DNA from: Leptolyngbya sp. Heron Island J
Lineage (GTDB): Bacteria > Cyanobacteriota > Cyanobacteriia > Phormidesmidales > Phormidesmidaceae
Assembly: GCF_000482245.1 (NCBI RefSeq)
Contig: NZ_AWNH01000043.1
Span: 1 to 64,000 of the forward strand
Length of the DNA stretch: 64,000 bases
Reading direction: 5' to 3'
Below, one piece after another: positions 52,912 through 63,113 of this stretch (positions are counted from its first letter, which is position 1; each line of letters begins with the position of its first letter). The notes beneath the pieces are model-generated. The model saw only the letters and a list, made by a program, of their open reading frames with translations. It did no database searches and was not told the DNA's origin. A program made the translations under genes and the position numbers.

Positions 52912-55644
52912 ATGCACAAACTCGTCGAGAAAATTAATGGTATCTCACTGCGGAATATCTTAATTATTCCTTTTGTCATCCAAATTGTCTGTGCGGTATC
53001 GGTAGTCGGTTATCTTTCCTTTAGAGTTGGGCAAAAAGCAGTAGAAGATCTGGCCAATCAATTGATTGATGAAACCAGCGATCGCATCGAGAAAAAGCTG
53101 GAAGGATATCTAGCAACGACAATGCTGATCAATCAAATCAATCACGATCTGATCCAGGCTGGAAACCTAGATGCGACTGATCCAGAGCGCCTGGGCAAAC
53201 ATTTTTGGCAACAATTACAACAGTTTGATACTGTCGATTATATCTACTTTGCCAACGAACGTGGTGGAATCGTCTCTGTCGGACGCGATCCTAACTATGG
53301 TTTTAACATTTCCGTGACCGATGGATTTGTGAGTGGTGATTTTAAACGTTACGCTCTTGATGCCGCTGGCGACCCTCAAACTTTTATTAACGCTAGACCA
53401 GATTTTGATCCGCGGCAACGAGGGTGGTATCAATCAGCGGCAGAGATTGGTAAACCTGTGTGGAGTGACATCTATCCCGGTGCCTTAGAGACAGCCCTCG
53501 GCATCAGTGCCGCCCAGGCTATAGATGATCAGCGCAATTCCGTACAAGGTGTTTTGGGAACTGATTTACTCTTGGCGCAAGTATCGGATTTTTTGCAAAG
53601 TTTACAAGTCAGTCAATCAGGCAAGATTTATATTATCGAGCACTCGGGGCTGATGGTAGCAGCTTCTAATGAAGATAGTTTATTTGAAACCGAGGCGAAA
53701 AATGAAACTCCTCAGCGGCTCAATGCCTTAGATAGCCCCAATCAAGTCGTGGCAGCGGGGACCCAATACCTGCTGTCTCGTTTTGGCGAACTCTCCCAAA
53801 TTACCGAAGAGTTCGATACGCGTCTCATCATCGATCGCGAGCGGTATTTTTTGAAAGTCATTCCTTTTCAGGAGGCAGGTGGGTTAAATTGGCTGGCAGT
53901 CATCACTGTACCAGAATCGGACTTTCTCGCAGACATTAACGCCAATACTCGGACGACCATTCTTCTCTGCCTGATCGCCTTAGGACTGGCTGTAGCGATC
54001 GGCATTCTCACGGCTCGTTGGGTAGTGCGACCATTGATGCGTCTTAATCAATCTGCCAAAGAACTGGCTCGCGGTCAATGGGAGAAACGCATCATTACCC
54101 AACGACGGGACGAGGTAGGAGAACTGACCAACGCCTTTAACGAAATGGCCGATCGCCTCAAAGAATCCTTTACAACCTTAGAACAACGGGTGGCCAAGCG
54201 CACTGCCGAGCTAGAAGTTGCGAGAGAAAAAGCAGAGGTCGCTAACCAGACTAAAAGTGCCTTCATTGCCAATATGAGCCATGAGCTGCGCTCTCCTCTC
54301 AACGCCATTTTGGGCTTTACTCAAATCATGATCCGTTCTCAAACTCTCCCCCTGGAACATCGAGAAAACGTGGGGATTATTAATCGCAGTGGAGAACACC
54401 TATTGACATTGATCAACAACGTTCTTGACCTTTCCAAAATTGAAGCTGGACACACTACACTCAATCAGAAAAGCTTTGATTTATATCGCCTTCTAGGGGA
54501 CATTCACGATATGTTTCAACTTAAAGCCAATGATAAAGGCTTGCAGTTGTTATTAGAGCTATCAGACGCTCTACCCCAATATATTTGCACCGATGAAGTC
54601 AAGCTTCGCCAAATCCTAATTAATCTGATTAACAATGCCCTCAAATTTACTGAACAAGGCAGAATTTCCCTACGCGTCAGGCAGTATCAATCAACAGATA
54701 CAGATGACGGGCAAATCACACTACAGTTTGAAGTTGAAGATACCGGAACAGGCATTGCACCAGACGAACTTGACCAAATTTTTGAAGCCTTTACCCAGAC
54801 GAAAAGCGGCCAACAAGCTCAAGAAGGCACTGGATTAGGTCTCTCCATTAGTCAAAAATTCGTCCAGTTGATGGGGGGAGAAATACAGGCAAGTTCTTGC
54901 GTAGGAGCAGGCACCATCTTTAGCTTTAAGATTCAATGTGAAGGCGTTGAAGCAACTGAGATAGACTCCCTGAGTCCCAGGCACAAAATTATAGCGCTTG
55001 AACCTGGTCAACTCCGCTATCGTATTCTCGTTGTTGATGATAAACTCGTCAATCGCCAATTGTTGCTGCGTTTGTTAAGTCCTTTCGGTTTTGAATTGCA
55101 GGAAGCCAAGCATGGCAAGGAAGCTATCGAAATCTGGGAAGCCTGGCACCCCCACCTGATTTGGATGGATATGCGCATGCCGATCATGGATGGATTGGAA
55201 GCTGCACAAACGATTAAGGCCAGTAGCAAAGGGCAAGAAACTGTCATCATCGCCTTAACCGCCAGCGTCTTGGAAGAAGAACGGGCGCTGGCCTGGTCGG
55301 TAGGATGCAATGCTGTTCTCCGCAAACCCTTTCGGGATGAGCAACTCTTTAAAGCTATCGAACAACATTTGGGGGTGCGTTATATCTATGAAGAGATTTT
55401 GGATCAACCTAAGCAAGCAGCTCAAAAACGAGAACTTCTAACGGTGGAAAATCTGCAAACCCTCTCACCAGAACTGCGGCAAAAACTGCGTCAGGCGGTT
55501 CTTACCTCAAGTAAAAAAGATATTGCAGCAGTCGTTGCAGCCATTGAGCAGGAAAATGCGGCTTTATCCACAGCGATCGCCCTGTGTTTCCATAACTTTG
55601 AATACGAAACAATTTTGAACTTGATTCCCAAAGAAGAGGATTAA
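52912..55644 (+). CDS. hybrid sensor histidine kinase with Cache and REC domains
   Basis: The 910-residue membrane kinase has a span at about 15-37, an extracytoplasmic double-Cache sensor (40-345; GWYQSAAEIGKPVWSDIYPG is typical), a second span (348-370), HAMP (371-425), HisKA with phospho-His H457 in ANMSHELRSPLNA, HATPase (NLINNALKF, DTGTGI, GTGLGLSI; 560-670), and a receiver domain with D753 in IWMDMRMPIMDG (700-820). A C-terminal tail (840-905) may dimerise. It senses a small molecule outside and feeds its own receiver and probably the next gene, which starts 2 bp later. Identity of the ligand is unknown. Confidence 0.93.
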   Translation: MHKLVEKINGISLRNILIIPFVIQIVCAVSVVGYLSFRVGQKAVEDLANQLIDETSDRIEKKLEGYLATTMLINQINHDLIQAGNLDATDPERLGKHFWQQLQQFDTVDYIYFANERGGIVSVGRDPNYGFNISVTDGFVSGDFKRYALDAAGDPQTFINARPDFDPRQRGWYQSAAEIGKPVWSDIYPGALETALGISAAQAIDDQRNSVQGVLGTDLLLAQVSDFLQSLQVSQSGKIYIIEHSGLMVAASNEDSLFETEAKNETPQRLNALDSPNQVVAAGTQYLLSRFGELSQITEEFDTRLIIDRERYFLKVIPFQEAGGLNWLAVITVPESDFLADINANTRTTILLCLIALGLAVAIGILTARWVVRPLMRLNQSAKELARGQWEKRIITQRRDEVGELTNAFNEMADRLKESFTTLEQRVAKRTAELEVAREKAEVANQTKSAFIANMSHELRSPLNAILGFTQIMIRSQTLPLEHRENVGIINRSGEHLLTLINNVLDLSKIEAGHTTLNQKSFDLYRLLGDIHDMFQLKANDKGLQLLLELSDALPQYICTDEVKLRQILINLINNALKFTEQGRISLRVRQYQSTDTDDGQITLQFEVEDTGTGIAPDELDQIFEAFTQTKSGQQAQEGTGLGLSISQKFVQLMGGEIQASSCVGAGTIFSFKIQCEGVEATEIDSLSPRHKIIALEPGQLRYRILVVDDKLVNRQLLLRLLSPFGFELQEAKHGKEAIEIWEAWHPHLIWMDMRMPIMDGLEAAQTIKASSKGQETVIIALTASVLEEERALAWSVGCNAVLRKPFRDEQLFKAIEQHLGVRYIYEEILDQPKQAAQKRELLTVENLQTLSPELRQKLRQAVLTSSKKDIAAVVAAIEQENAALSTAIALCFHNFEYETILNLIPKEED

Positions 55645-55646
55645 GC

Positions 55647-57002
55647 ATGAACACTGCCTCCGTGCTGCTTGGCCAAGTTGCTGTGGTTGACGATACGCCA
55701 GCTAATTTACACCTGCTGTCTAATCTATTGGAGGATGCAGGATATGACGTGCGCCCTTTTCCAACGGGGGCAATTGCTTTGGCAGGAATTACCTATTCTC
55801 TTCCAGATTTGATCCTGCTGGATATTCAGATGCCAGGCATGAATGGCTACGAACTGTGTCAGGAACTCAAGGCTCAACCATCAACCCAGGCTATTCCTGT
55901 AATTTTTATTAGCGCCTTAAATGAGACTTTTGATAAGGTCAAAGCTTTTCAGGTGGGGGGAGTTGACTATATTCCGAAACCCTTTCAAGCAGAGGAAGTA
56001 TTGGCACGGGTAGCCACTCATCTGGAACTCTACCAAATGAAAAGACAGTTACAAAAAGCCAATAGTATCCAAGCGGAACAACTTGTAGCCCAGAATGCTG
56101 AACTCTTACACCTCAACCAATCTTTAGAACAGGCCAATCAAGAATTGCAACTCAACTATGAGCAATTGATCCAAACTCAATTGCAATTGGTAAAAACGGA
56201 AAAGATGGCGACTCTGGGTGGTTTGGTGGCAGGGGTGGCCCATGAACTCAATAACCCCATTGGGTTTATTAGTGGCAATGTGGCAGAACTGCAGCTAAAC
56301 TTTGGCGATATCTTTGAACATCTGAGACTTTATCAATCACAGGCATCGACTCCGTCGATTGATCACCATGCCCAACAAATTGATCTGCCATACCTGTTAG
56401 AAGATATCCCTAAGATGCTGACATCCATGGAAACGGGATGCGATCGCATCCACACCATCAGCACCAGTCTCCGCACCTTCTCACGGGCAGATAAAGCGAC
56501 TAAAATAGCATTCAACTTCCATGAGGGCATCGACAGTACTCTGTTGATTCTAAAGCATCGCCTCAAAGCCAATGATCAACGCCCAGCCATCCAGGTACAT
56601 AAGCAATATGGGCCTGTTTCCGAGATTCAGTGTTTTCCAGGACAGCTCAATCAGGTATTTATGAACATTCTGGCCAATGCCATTGATGTATTTGATGAAG
56701 CTGCTGAGCTATTCTCCTTTACGGATTTAGAATATAAATCCCAAACCATCACCATTCAAACAATCGCGGTCCCTGAAGAACAATCGGTGGAAATTCGCAT
56801 TGGGGACAATGGCAAGGGCATGAGCGATTACATCAAGGCTAAGATTTTTGATCAGTTGTTTACGACTAAACCATTGGGTAAGGGAACTGGACTCGGACTT
56901 GCGATCGCCCACCAAATTGTCACCGAGATCCACGACGGCAGCCTAACAGTCGATTCAAAAGTGGATCAGGGCACTGAGTTTTGCATTCGACTGCCACTTT
57001 AG
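55647..57002 (+). CDS. response regulator-histidine kinase fusion
   Basis: The 451-residue soluble protein begins with a receiver domain (D59 in ILLDIQMPGMNG, 10-130), followed by a coiled coil (135-185) and a histidine kinase with H199 in GGLVAGVAHELNNPIGF and the HATPase boxes NILANAIDVF, GDNGKGM and GTGLGLAI. REC-kinase proteins of this kind relay signals between two kinases. It is encoded 2 bp after the hybrid membrane kinase, so its receiver is the likely next phosphoacceptor. No DNA-binding output is in the operon; the final target is unknown. Confidence 0.92.
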   Translation: MNTASVLLGQVAVVDDTPANLHLLSNLLEDAGYDVRPFPTGAIALAGITYSLPDLILLDIQMPGMNGYELCQELKAQPSTQAIPVIFISALNETFDKVKAFQVGGVDYIPKPFQAEEVLARVATHLELYQMKRQLQKANSIQAEQLVAQNAELLHLNQSLEQANQELQLNYEQLIQTQLQLVKTEKMATLGGLVAGVAHELNNPIGFISGNVAELQLNFGDIFEHLRLYQSQASTPSIDHHAQQIDLPYLLEDIPKMLTSMETGCDRIHTISTSLRTFSRADKATKIAFNFHEGIDSTLLILKHRLKANDQRPAIQVHKQYGPVSEIQCFPGQLNQVFMNILANAIDVFDEAAELFSFTDLEYKSQTITIQTIAVPEEQSVEIRIGDNGKGMSDYIKAKIFDQLFTTKPLGKGTGLGLAIAHQIVTEIHDGSLTVDSKVDQGTEFCIRLPL

Positions 57003-57044
57003 TGCAAACCCTAACTATAGTCAGCGGTTCACTCAATCGCTACA

Positions 57045-57857
57045 TTACTTCGACAAGCGCTGCTTTGATAACTGTCGATAGAGTACGTAGGCAAACACAA
57101 TCAAACTAAAGGAAAACAGCGTGGTTAATGTTCCCAACGCATACAGTGCCGGGGACGTCACATTAGTCGTCATACCAAAGATTTCTAGAGGCAATGTGTT
57201 GTACTGCCCAGAGACCAGCGATGTCCGCGTAAATTCATCGTAGGACAGGGTGAATGTTAACAAACTCACCCCAATCAGACTGGGGGCAATCAACGGTAGG
57301 ACAATCTCCCAAAATGTGTTGACATCGCTGGCTCCCAGATCCCTAGCGGCCTCCTCATAAGAGGGATTAAACCGATTAAAAATTCCCAGCATAATCAAAA
57401 AGGCAATGGGTAAAGTCCAAGTCAGGTGAGCACCTAGACCAGAGCTATACCAGCGGGTGGGCCACTGCATGACTTGAAACATCACGCCCAAGCCTAAGGA
57501 TATTAAAATACTGGGCACAATTAGACTGGCAATACTCAGATAAAATAGGATCATTGAGCCCCGAAAGCGCTGCCGGAAGGCCATCGCGGCCGATACAGCC
57601 ATACTGCCAACCAGGGCTGTAACAATGCCCCCCAGCACTAGCGATCGCTGAAATGGCTCCACAAAATTACCCACCCGCTGCTCCTGGAAGACCTGACCTA
57701 GCCAATAGAAGCCAAAGCTACGGACAGGGAAAGTCAGCGTCCCATCCGGCCCCTGGAGCGACAAAATAAAGATAGTAATCATGGGGCCGTATAAGAAGAA
57801 CACGAACAACCCAAAAAATGCAGCCAGCAGGTAGAAAGAGAGGGAACGTTTTTTCAT
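57045..57857 (-). CDS. potC: ABC transporter permease, PotC-like
   Basis: The 270-residue permease has six helices and the binding-protein-dependent permease loop EEAARDLGASDVNTFWEIVL-PLIAPSLI (about 170-197). It belongs to the spermidine/putrescine class and pairs with the PotB-like protein, with which it overlaps by 4 bp. It is the last gene of the operon. Substrate class is taken from the family; actual transported compound is open, given the neighbouring hydrolase gene. Confidence 0.88.
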   Translation of the reverse strand: MKKRSLSFYLLAAFFGLFVFFLYGPMITIFILSLQGPDGTLTFPVRSFGFYWLGQVFQEQRVGNFVEPFQRSLVLGGIVTALVGSMAVSAAMAFRQRFRGSMILFYLSIASLIVPSILISLGLGVMFQVMQWPTRWYSSGLGAHLTWTLPIAFLIMLGIFNRFNPSYEEAARDLGASDVNTFWEIVLPLIAPSLIGVSLLTFTLSYDEFTRTSLVSGQYNTLPLEIFGMTTNVTSPALYALGTLTTLFSFSLIVFAYVLYRQLSKQRLSK

Positions 57858-58711
57858 AGTTCTTTTCGAATATCCACTAACCGCAAAATCGAAATCACCA
57901 CCACTAACGTCACCGCCAACAACACAATGGCATTAGCGGCAGCCAGCGGATATTGCAAACTGCCGATCTGGGTCTGGATTAGTTTACCAATGGATGCGGC
58001 CTGACCACCCCCCATCAGACGGACCGTGACAAACTCCCCCATTACCAATGTGACGATAAATATGGAACCAATGGCGATGCCTGGTGCTGACAGTGGGAGA
58101 ATAACTTCTTTAAACACCTCAAACCCAGATGCACCCATATCTTCTGCGGCAGTAATCAGAGTGCGGTCGATGCGCATCAGGCTGTTAAAAATGGGGGCAA
58201 TCATAAAAATGACATAGAGGTGCACCATGCCCAACACCACCGCAAAGTCTGAGTAGAGCAAGAACTCCAGTGGCTCCTGGGTGATGCCTGCCCCTAGAAG
58301 TAATTGGTTCACTAACCCCTCTCTTCCTAGCAGCGGTAACCAGGAAATCATGCGAATGATATTCGAGGTCCAAAAGGGAATGGTACATACCAAAAACAAC
58401 AATACCTGCCAGCGCAGCTTGGGCACGTGAAATGACAGGAAGTAGGCGACGGGGTAGGCGATGAGCAGGGTAAACAGCCAGGTGAGTCCAACAAATTTAA
58501 AGGTGTTGAGATAGGTTTTAAGGGTGACATCGGAGGTAAAAATACCGATGTAGTTGTCTAGGGTAAAGGCGGGAGTCATGGAGTAGCCGTTAAACTCCCA
58601 GAAGCTGACCACGCCGATGAGCAGGATGGGGAAAATTAGGAATAGCCCCAGGGCCAAGGCTTGGGGCATTGCGAGAAAATAGGGTTTGAGGTTGGTCCAG
58701 GCTTTAGCCAT
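57854..58711 (-). CDS. potB: ABC transporter permease, PotB-like
   Basis: The 285-residue permease has six helices and the EAA loop ITAAEDMGASGFEVFKEVIL-PLSAPGIA (about 185-212). The start is LKPYFLAMPQALALGLFLIF. It forms the membrane channel with PotC. The gap to the upstream substrate-binding protein gene (118 bp) holds a compound palindromic repeat, unusually long for genes of one transporter, and may allow different expression levels of the binding protein and the permeases. Confidence 0.88.
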   Translation of the reverse strand: MAKAWTNLKPYFLAMPQALALGLFLIFPILLIGVVSFWEFNGYSMTPAFTLDNYIGIFTSDVTLKTYLNTFKFVGLTWLFTLLIAYPVAYFLSFHVPKLRWQVLLFLVCTIPFWTSNIIRMISWLPLLGREGLVNQLLLGAGITQEPLEFLLYSDFAVVLGMVHLYVIFMIAPIFNSLMRIDRTLITAAEDMGASGFEVFKEVILPLSAPGIAIGSIFIVTLVMGEFVTVRLMGGGQAASIGKLIQTQIGSLQYPLAAANAIVLLAVTLVVVISILRLVDIRKEL

Positions 58712-58733
58712 GAGGGTAATAAGTTCTTTGCTT

Positions 58734-58823
58734 ATCCCCTCCTGGGAGGGGTGCCCAACGGACGGGGTGGGTTAGCCGTTAGCGCCAGAGTGGACCCGCC
58801 CCTGCCCCTCCCAAAAGGGATGA
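58734..58823. repeat. compound GC-rich palindromic repeat between potD and potB
   Basis: CCCCTCC (58736-58742) and GGAGGGG (58745-58751) form one hairpin, GGGGTGGGT and ACCCGCCCC further in pair with one mismatch, and CCCCTCCC with AAAAGGGAT closes the element, so ends can pair across the whole 90 bp. The related motif CCCTCC-CA-GGAGGG occurs at 25177-25190. Likely a dispersed repeat that forms RNA hairpins. Confidence 0.65.
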
Positions 58824-58829
58824 GAGCGT

Positions 58830-60140
58830 CTATGATGCAATAAACTCGTTCCACTTCTGAACGAGATAGGTGTTCTCTGCCATGGTGGAGTTCCAGCACA
58901 CAATGTTGCCAAACCGATCTTTAAAAGAACCACCATCGCGGACAGCACCGGCCTTGGCGAGAGTCTTCTCAAAGGGATCAACCATGTCCACAGCAGCGGG
59001 CTTGCCTTCGTACCAGAAATCCCATTCCTCAGCCGACATAAACTTTCTAGCGTTTTCTGGGGCCGCACTGTAATAGCCCTGACGCCCTAGGAAGGCACCA
59101 ACCCAACCCTCTAGCATCCAGTTCATATACTCGTAGGCGGCATCGAGTTCAATGCCACTGAGATTTTTGGAGAGACCAATACCGCCACCCCAGCCGCGAT
59201 AGCCTTCTTTAAGGGGAGCATAGATACATTCAATACCTTGGGCCTGTACGGCAGCAACGGCAGGGGACCACATGGATTGCAGTACCACTTCACCCGAGGA
59301 CATCAGGTTAACAGATTCGTCGAAGGTCTTCCAGAAAGCTCGGAATTGACCGTTAGCTTTTTGTTGTTTGAGGATATCGGTAATCTGGTCAATTTCTGCT
59401 TTGCTCATGTTGCCCTTATCACCAAAGGTCATCAGACCCAGGGCTTCGGCCACCATGGCCGCATCCATGATGCCAATCTGCGGAATGTCTAGGATAGACG
59501 TTTTACCCTTAAACTCTTCGTTAAAGAGTTCTCCCCAGCTTTCGATGTTGCGACCGACTAGATCGGGCCGATAACCCAGGGTGTCAGCGTTGTACTGGAA
59601 GGGGATCAGAGTGGCAAAATCGGTGGGGGTAGCCGAGAATTCTTTGGAGTCTGGTCCTGTCAGGTACATGACTCGATAAGGAGCTGTCCCCTGAGAAGTT
59701 TCCACGGGCATGCCTTCGTATTGGCCTGTGGTGAAAAAGGGAACAATCTTATCCCAGTCCTTGATTTTGGAGACATCAATGGGCTGCAGATTACCGGAGG
59801 GGACCACCAGAGGTAAGCTGAAATATTCGCCGTCAAAGATGTCATACTGATCCGGCTGAGTGATGGCAATTTGGTTGTTTTCTTCGGTACTCAAAGCTCG
59901 CATTTCGAGCTGAAAGCCCAAGTCTTCCTGGGCTTTGTCCCGAATTTCGTTAATCTGGGAAACGCCAGTACCGATCAGACGCAGGGTGACATCTTTAATC
60001 TGGTTTGTATTTACCTCAGGGCCAGGGGCCGGATTGTTGGGGGTACCTTCTGGTGCAGAGGAGGCGCAGCGCGTTGTTGCCACAGCAGCTCCGGCGGCCA
60101 AACCAGTGTAGAGTAGCTTACGGCGAGTGATTTTAGTCAT
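58830..60140 (-). CDS. potD: periplasmic substrate-binding protein, PotD/PotF-like
   Basis: The 436-residue protein starts with a twin-arginine signal (TKITRRKLLYTGLAAGAAVA; RRK motif) and a Cys (C25) that may be lipidated. The binding domain shows DQYDIFDGEYFSLPLVVPSG, PFQYNADTLGYRPDLV and SGEVVLQSMWSPAVAAVQAQ, typical of polyamine-type binding proteins. Export through Tat is unusual for this class and points to folding before export. It delivers the solute to PotBC. It lies 66 bp after the ATPase gene and before the repeat. Substrate unproven. Confidence 0.87.
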   Translation of the reverse strand: MTKITRRKLLYTGLAAGAAVATTRCASSAPEGTPNNPAPGPEVNTNQIKDVTLRLIGTGVSQINEIRDKAQEDLGFQLEMRALSTEENNQIAITQPDQYDIFDGEYFSLPLVVPSGNLQPIDVSKIKDWDKIVPFFTTGQYEGMPVETSQGTAPYRVMYLTGPDSKEFSATPTDFATLIPFQYNADTLGYRPDLVGRNIESWGELFNEEFKGKTSILDIPQIGIMDAAMVAEALGLMTFGDKGNMSKAEIDQITDILKQQKANGQFRAFWKTFDESVNLMSSGEVVLQSMWSPAVAAVQAQGIECIYAPLKEGYRGWGGGIGLSKNLSGIELDAAYEYMNWMLEGWVGAFLGRQGYYSAAPENARKFMSAEEWDFWYEGKPAAVDMVDPFEKTLAKAGAVRDGGSFKDRFGNIVCWNSTMAENTYLVQKWNEFIAS

Positions 60141-60206
60141 ACATCAATCCTAGAAACAGATCACGTGAACTCTGTGAATTCGCTTAAACAAGCGGATAGT
60201 TGCTGT

Positions 60207-61412
60207 CTAATGGGCTAGGAAAACACAGTCGTTGGCAGACCATTTGAGAGAAACGATCTGGCCTTCTTGCAGGGCAAGATTATGCCAATCTACTGTCCGA
60301 AGCGTATGCAGTAGAGTTTGTTCGGTGTTGATTGTGGTTAGACCAACACGGGTGACAAAGCCGGTGAGTTCTACCTGGGTAATACGGGCGGTGAGGGTAT
60401 TGGTGGGAAGCGTTGTAGCGGAGGAGACCGAAGGGGCATCGGGGTTTTCTAGGGTAAGGAGATCGGGGCGGACACTACAGGCGGCATCTGTGCCAGGCTG
60501 GGGGCTGTGGCCAATGGCGTGGAGGGTGCCAATGCCGTCGATGTCAAGTCGGATCAGGTCTTTGCCATTTTCGTGGGGCGTGGAGGCCAACACCTTACCT
60601 AAGAAAATGTTGTTGTCGCCAATGAACCGGGCAACAAACTTGGAAGCAGGCTGATTAAACAGCTCAGTGGGGGTGGCAACCTGGTCAATATGACCGTGGT
60701 TCATGACTACAATTTGGTCTGAAAGGGAAAAGGCTTCTTCTACATGGTGGGTGACCTGGATAAAGGTAAGACCAAACTGTTTTTGAATATTGCGTAGCTC
60801 GCCGCGCATGCGTACGCGGAGGTTTTCGTCCAGGGCACTCAGGGGTTCATCTAACATCAAGACCTGGGGGCGCGTGACCAGGGCTCTGGCCAGGGCGATA
60901 CGCTGTTGTTGGCCACCGCTCAGCTGGTTTGGCTTGCGTTTGGCAGTGTGACTCAGACCCACCAGTTCTAGAATCTCGGCAACCCGTTCCCGACGTTCTC
61001 CCTGGGGGACTTGCTGCATTTTGAGGCCAAATTCGACATTTTGCCAGACGGTTTTATGGGGGAATAGGGCGTAATTTTGGAACATCATGGCAGTGTTCCG
61101 TTTGGCGGCGGGTAAATCATTGACGCAACGATCCCCAATCAATACCTGACCGCTGGTAACCGATTCGTGACCTGAGATCATGCGCAGCGCTGTGGTTTTA
61201 CCACAGCCACTAGGTCCCAGCAAACAACAATAGATGCCGGCTGGGATGTCCAGGGTCATATTCTCAATGGCGGTGACGGTGCCATATTTTTTGGTCACGG
61301 AGCGCAAAGAGACACCTGCGGCAGCTTCTTTGGGGACTACATGGGGTGATGAAAATTCGGGAAGCTGTTCTTGAGAGGCTATCGGGGAAGGCCGATCAGC
61401 GCTAACCGCCAT
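60207..61412 (-). CDS. potA: ABC transporter ATPase, PotA-like
   Basis: The 401-residue ATPase has Walker [19 protein letters not shown], signature [16 protein letters not shown], Walker [13 protein letters not shown] and switch His [12 protein letters not shown], and a C-terminal TOBE/OB domain (about 270-400) as in PotA. The first 35 residues are a Pro/Ser-rich extension without known role. It energises the PotBC channel. It follows the amidohydrolase gene by 175 bp on the same strand. Confidence 0.9.
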   Translation of the reverse strand: MAVSADRPSPIASQEQLPEFSSPHVVPKEAAAGVSLRSVTKKYGTVTAIENMTLDIPAGIYCCLLGPSGCGKTTALRMISGHESVTSGQVLIGDRCVNDLPAAKRNTAMMFQNYALFPHKTVWQNVEFGLKMQQVPQGERRERVAEILELVGLSHTAKRKPNQLSGGQQQRIALARALVTRPQVLMLDEPLSALDENLRVRMRGELRNIQKQFGLTFIQVTHHVEEAFSLSDQIVVMNHGHIDQVATPTELFNQPASKFVARFIGDNNIFLGKVLASTPHENGKDLIRLDIDGIGTLHAIGHSPQPGTDAACSVRPDLLTLENPDAPSVSSATTLPTNTLTARITQVELTGFVTRVGLTTINTEQTLLHTLRTVDWHNLALQEGQIVSLKWSANDCVFLAH

Positions 61413-61586
61413 GGGGGGTGTCTCCTGTAGGGTTCTGTAACGAATAAAGTTGAAGCTAGGTACAACTATGAGCGGTGACGGTTAGTCATATCTGTTACTG
61501 GTGAACATGGGACAATGCTAATGGTCGCCTGGGAGACAACTGGATAAAACGTACCAATAGCTGTTTAAGGAAGGGAGAAAGTTCCA

Positions 61587-62897
61587 CTAAACTTTAGATT
61601 CTGTCCTCAAAGCTGTTATTTCTTCAGGACAGCGATAGTGCTGGTCGAGTTTTAATAGGGTATGCAGCAAAATGTTAGCCCCTTGAATACAGTGTTCAGG
61701 GGTGGTGTACTCGGTTTCGGAGTGACTAATGCCGCCCTGGCTGGGGACAAAAATCATGCCCATGTCGGTGATGCTGGCAATAATTTGGGCATCGTGGCTG
61801 GCTCGACTAGGTAGAGACTGGGCTGGCAGGTTAAGGGTGTCGCAAACCTGGGCAATGGCGTTGTAGATATGGGAGTTGACGGGGACAGGCTCGTTGCGAA
61901 GCTGGGGTTTGATGTGAATTTGGGTCTCGGTTTGGGTGGCGATCGCAGCCATTTCCTGTTCCAACTCCACCACCATGGCATCCAACCGCTGATTGGACAG
62001 ATCCCGCATATCTAAGGTCATCTCCACCCGGCCAGGAATAGTATTGGCCACATTGGGTGACAGCTTCATCGCCCCAACAGTGGCCACTTGTTCACCATAG
62101 CCATCGCCGGTTTTCGTCCCAATCCGATTGACGGCCAAAACAACTTGCGAGGCGGCCACCAACGCATCCTGACGCATGGTCATGGGAGTAGTACCCGCGT
62201 GGCTAGCGCTACCGTCTATGGTGATTAAATAGCGCCGCTGACCGACAATGCCAGTCACTAATCCCACTGGATTACCCGCCGCTTCCAGCACCGGACCTTG
62301 CTCGACGTGGAGTTCCACAAACGCCGCCAAACTGTCAGTATCACGCTGGGCTGACGTTAGCTGCGTCCAGTCCCCCCCAATAAAACTCAAACCCATCTCT
62401 ATGGGCTCATAGTGGGGGTGATCATAAAAGTTGGCATCTAAGCTAGCTTTACCAGCCATAGCCTTACTGCCAATCATAGTGCGCTCTTCATCCGCAAAAA
62501 CAATCACTTCAATGGGATGATCGGGCCGAATACCGTGATCATGGAGCGTCCGGGCCACCTCGACTCCAGCTAGGACACCATAAGTGCCGTCATAGATCCC
62601 GGCATTGGGCACCGTATCCAGGTGAGACCCCGTTGCCAGAGCGGGTGCGTGGGGAAATCGGCCTTCGTATCGGCCAATCATATTACCCGCAGCATCAATC
62701 GATACGGTCATACCTGTAGCTGCCATCCAACGCTGCACCAGCTGCCGACCTTCACGATCTTCTGGACTAAAGGCCAGGCGTCGCACACCGCCACTGGGCA
62801 AGGCTCCAATCGCTCCTACATCGCTCATCATTTGCATAAGCCGCTGGCCATTGATCAGCAGAGCGTCAACCTGGGTAGATGCAACGATATTCGACAT
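61587..62897 (-). CDS. M20-family Zn hydrolase (allantoate/N-carbamoyl amidohydrolase type)
   Basis: The 436-residue enzyme of the hydantoinase/carbamoylase family has the metal-binding segments ATGSHLDTVPNAGIYDGTYG (His and Asp ligands), VIVFADEERTMIGS (Glu base and ligand), VELHVEQGPVLEAAGNPVGL and SRASHDAQIIAS (His near the C-terminus). It hydrolyses ureido or amide bonds, releasing ammonia and CO2 or an amino acid; allantoate, ureidoglycine or N-carbamoyl amino acids are candidate substrates. Position upstream of the potADBC genes and opposite an allophanate-hydrolase-like gene suggests a nitrogen-scavenging pathway fed by the importer. Confidence 0.88.
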   Translation of the reverse strand: MSNIVASTQVDALLINGQRLMQMMSDVGAIGALPSGGVRRLAFSPEDREGRQLVQRWMAATGMTVSIDAAGNMIGRYEGRFPHAPALATGSHLDTVPNAGIYDGTYGVLAGVEVARTLHDHGIRPDHPIEVIVFADEERTMIGSKAMAGKASLDANFYDHPHYEPIEMGLSFIGGDWTQLTSAQRDTDSLAAFVELHVEQGPVLEAAGNPVGLVTGIVGQRRYLITIDGSASHAGTTPMTMRQDALVAASQVVLAVNRIGTKTGDGYGEQVATVGAMKLSPNVANTIPGRVEMTLDMRDLSNQRLDAMVVELEQEMAAIATQTETQIHIKPQLRNEPVPVNSHIYNAIAQVCDTLNLPAQSLPSRASHDAQIIASITDMGMIFVPSQGGISHSETEYTTPEHCIQGANILLHTLLKLDQHYRCPEEITALRTESKV

Positions 62898-63113
62898 AAA
62901 GAGTGTGTCCCGCTAAAAAAACTCAACAGATAAAAACGAGTGAGTGTTCACCCAGTATTTAAGCTTTATTTAGCCTATTATTCTACTGGGAGCATGTTTT
63001 TGCCATCTGTAGCGACAGTTACCCCCAGAAACCGATGGATCAGCCTTGCCGCTCCCTGAAATGCCGTAGGCTTTAAAGCGGCACTATCGCGACATTTCAA
63101 GGAGACACGATCG

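Noticed and set aside
59512-59530. AACTCTT/AAGAGTT inverted repeat in the substrate-binding protein gene
   Set aside because: Seven-bp arms in coding sequence are expected by chance in a window of this size.
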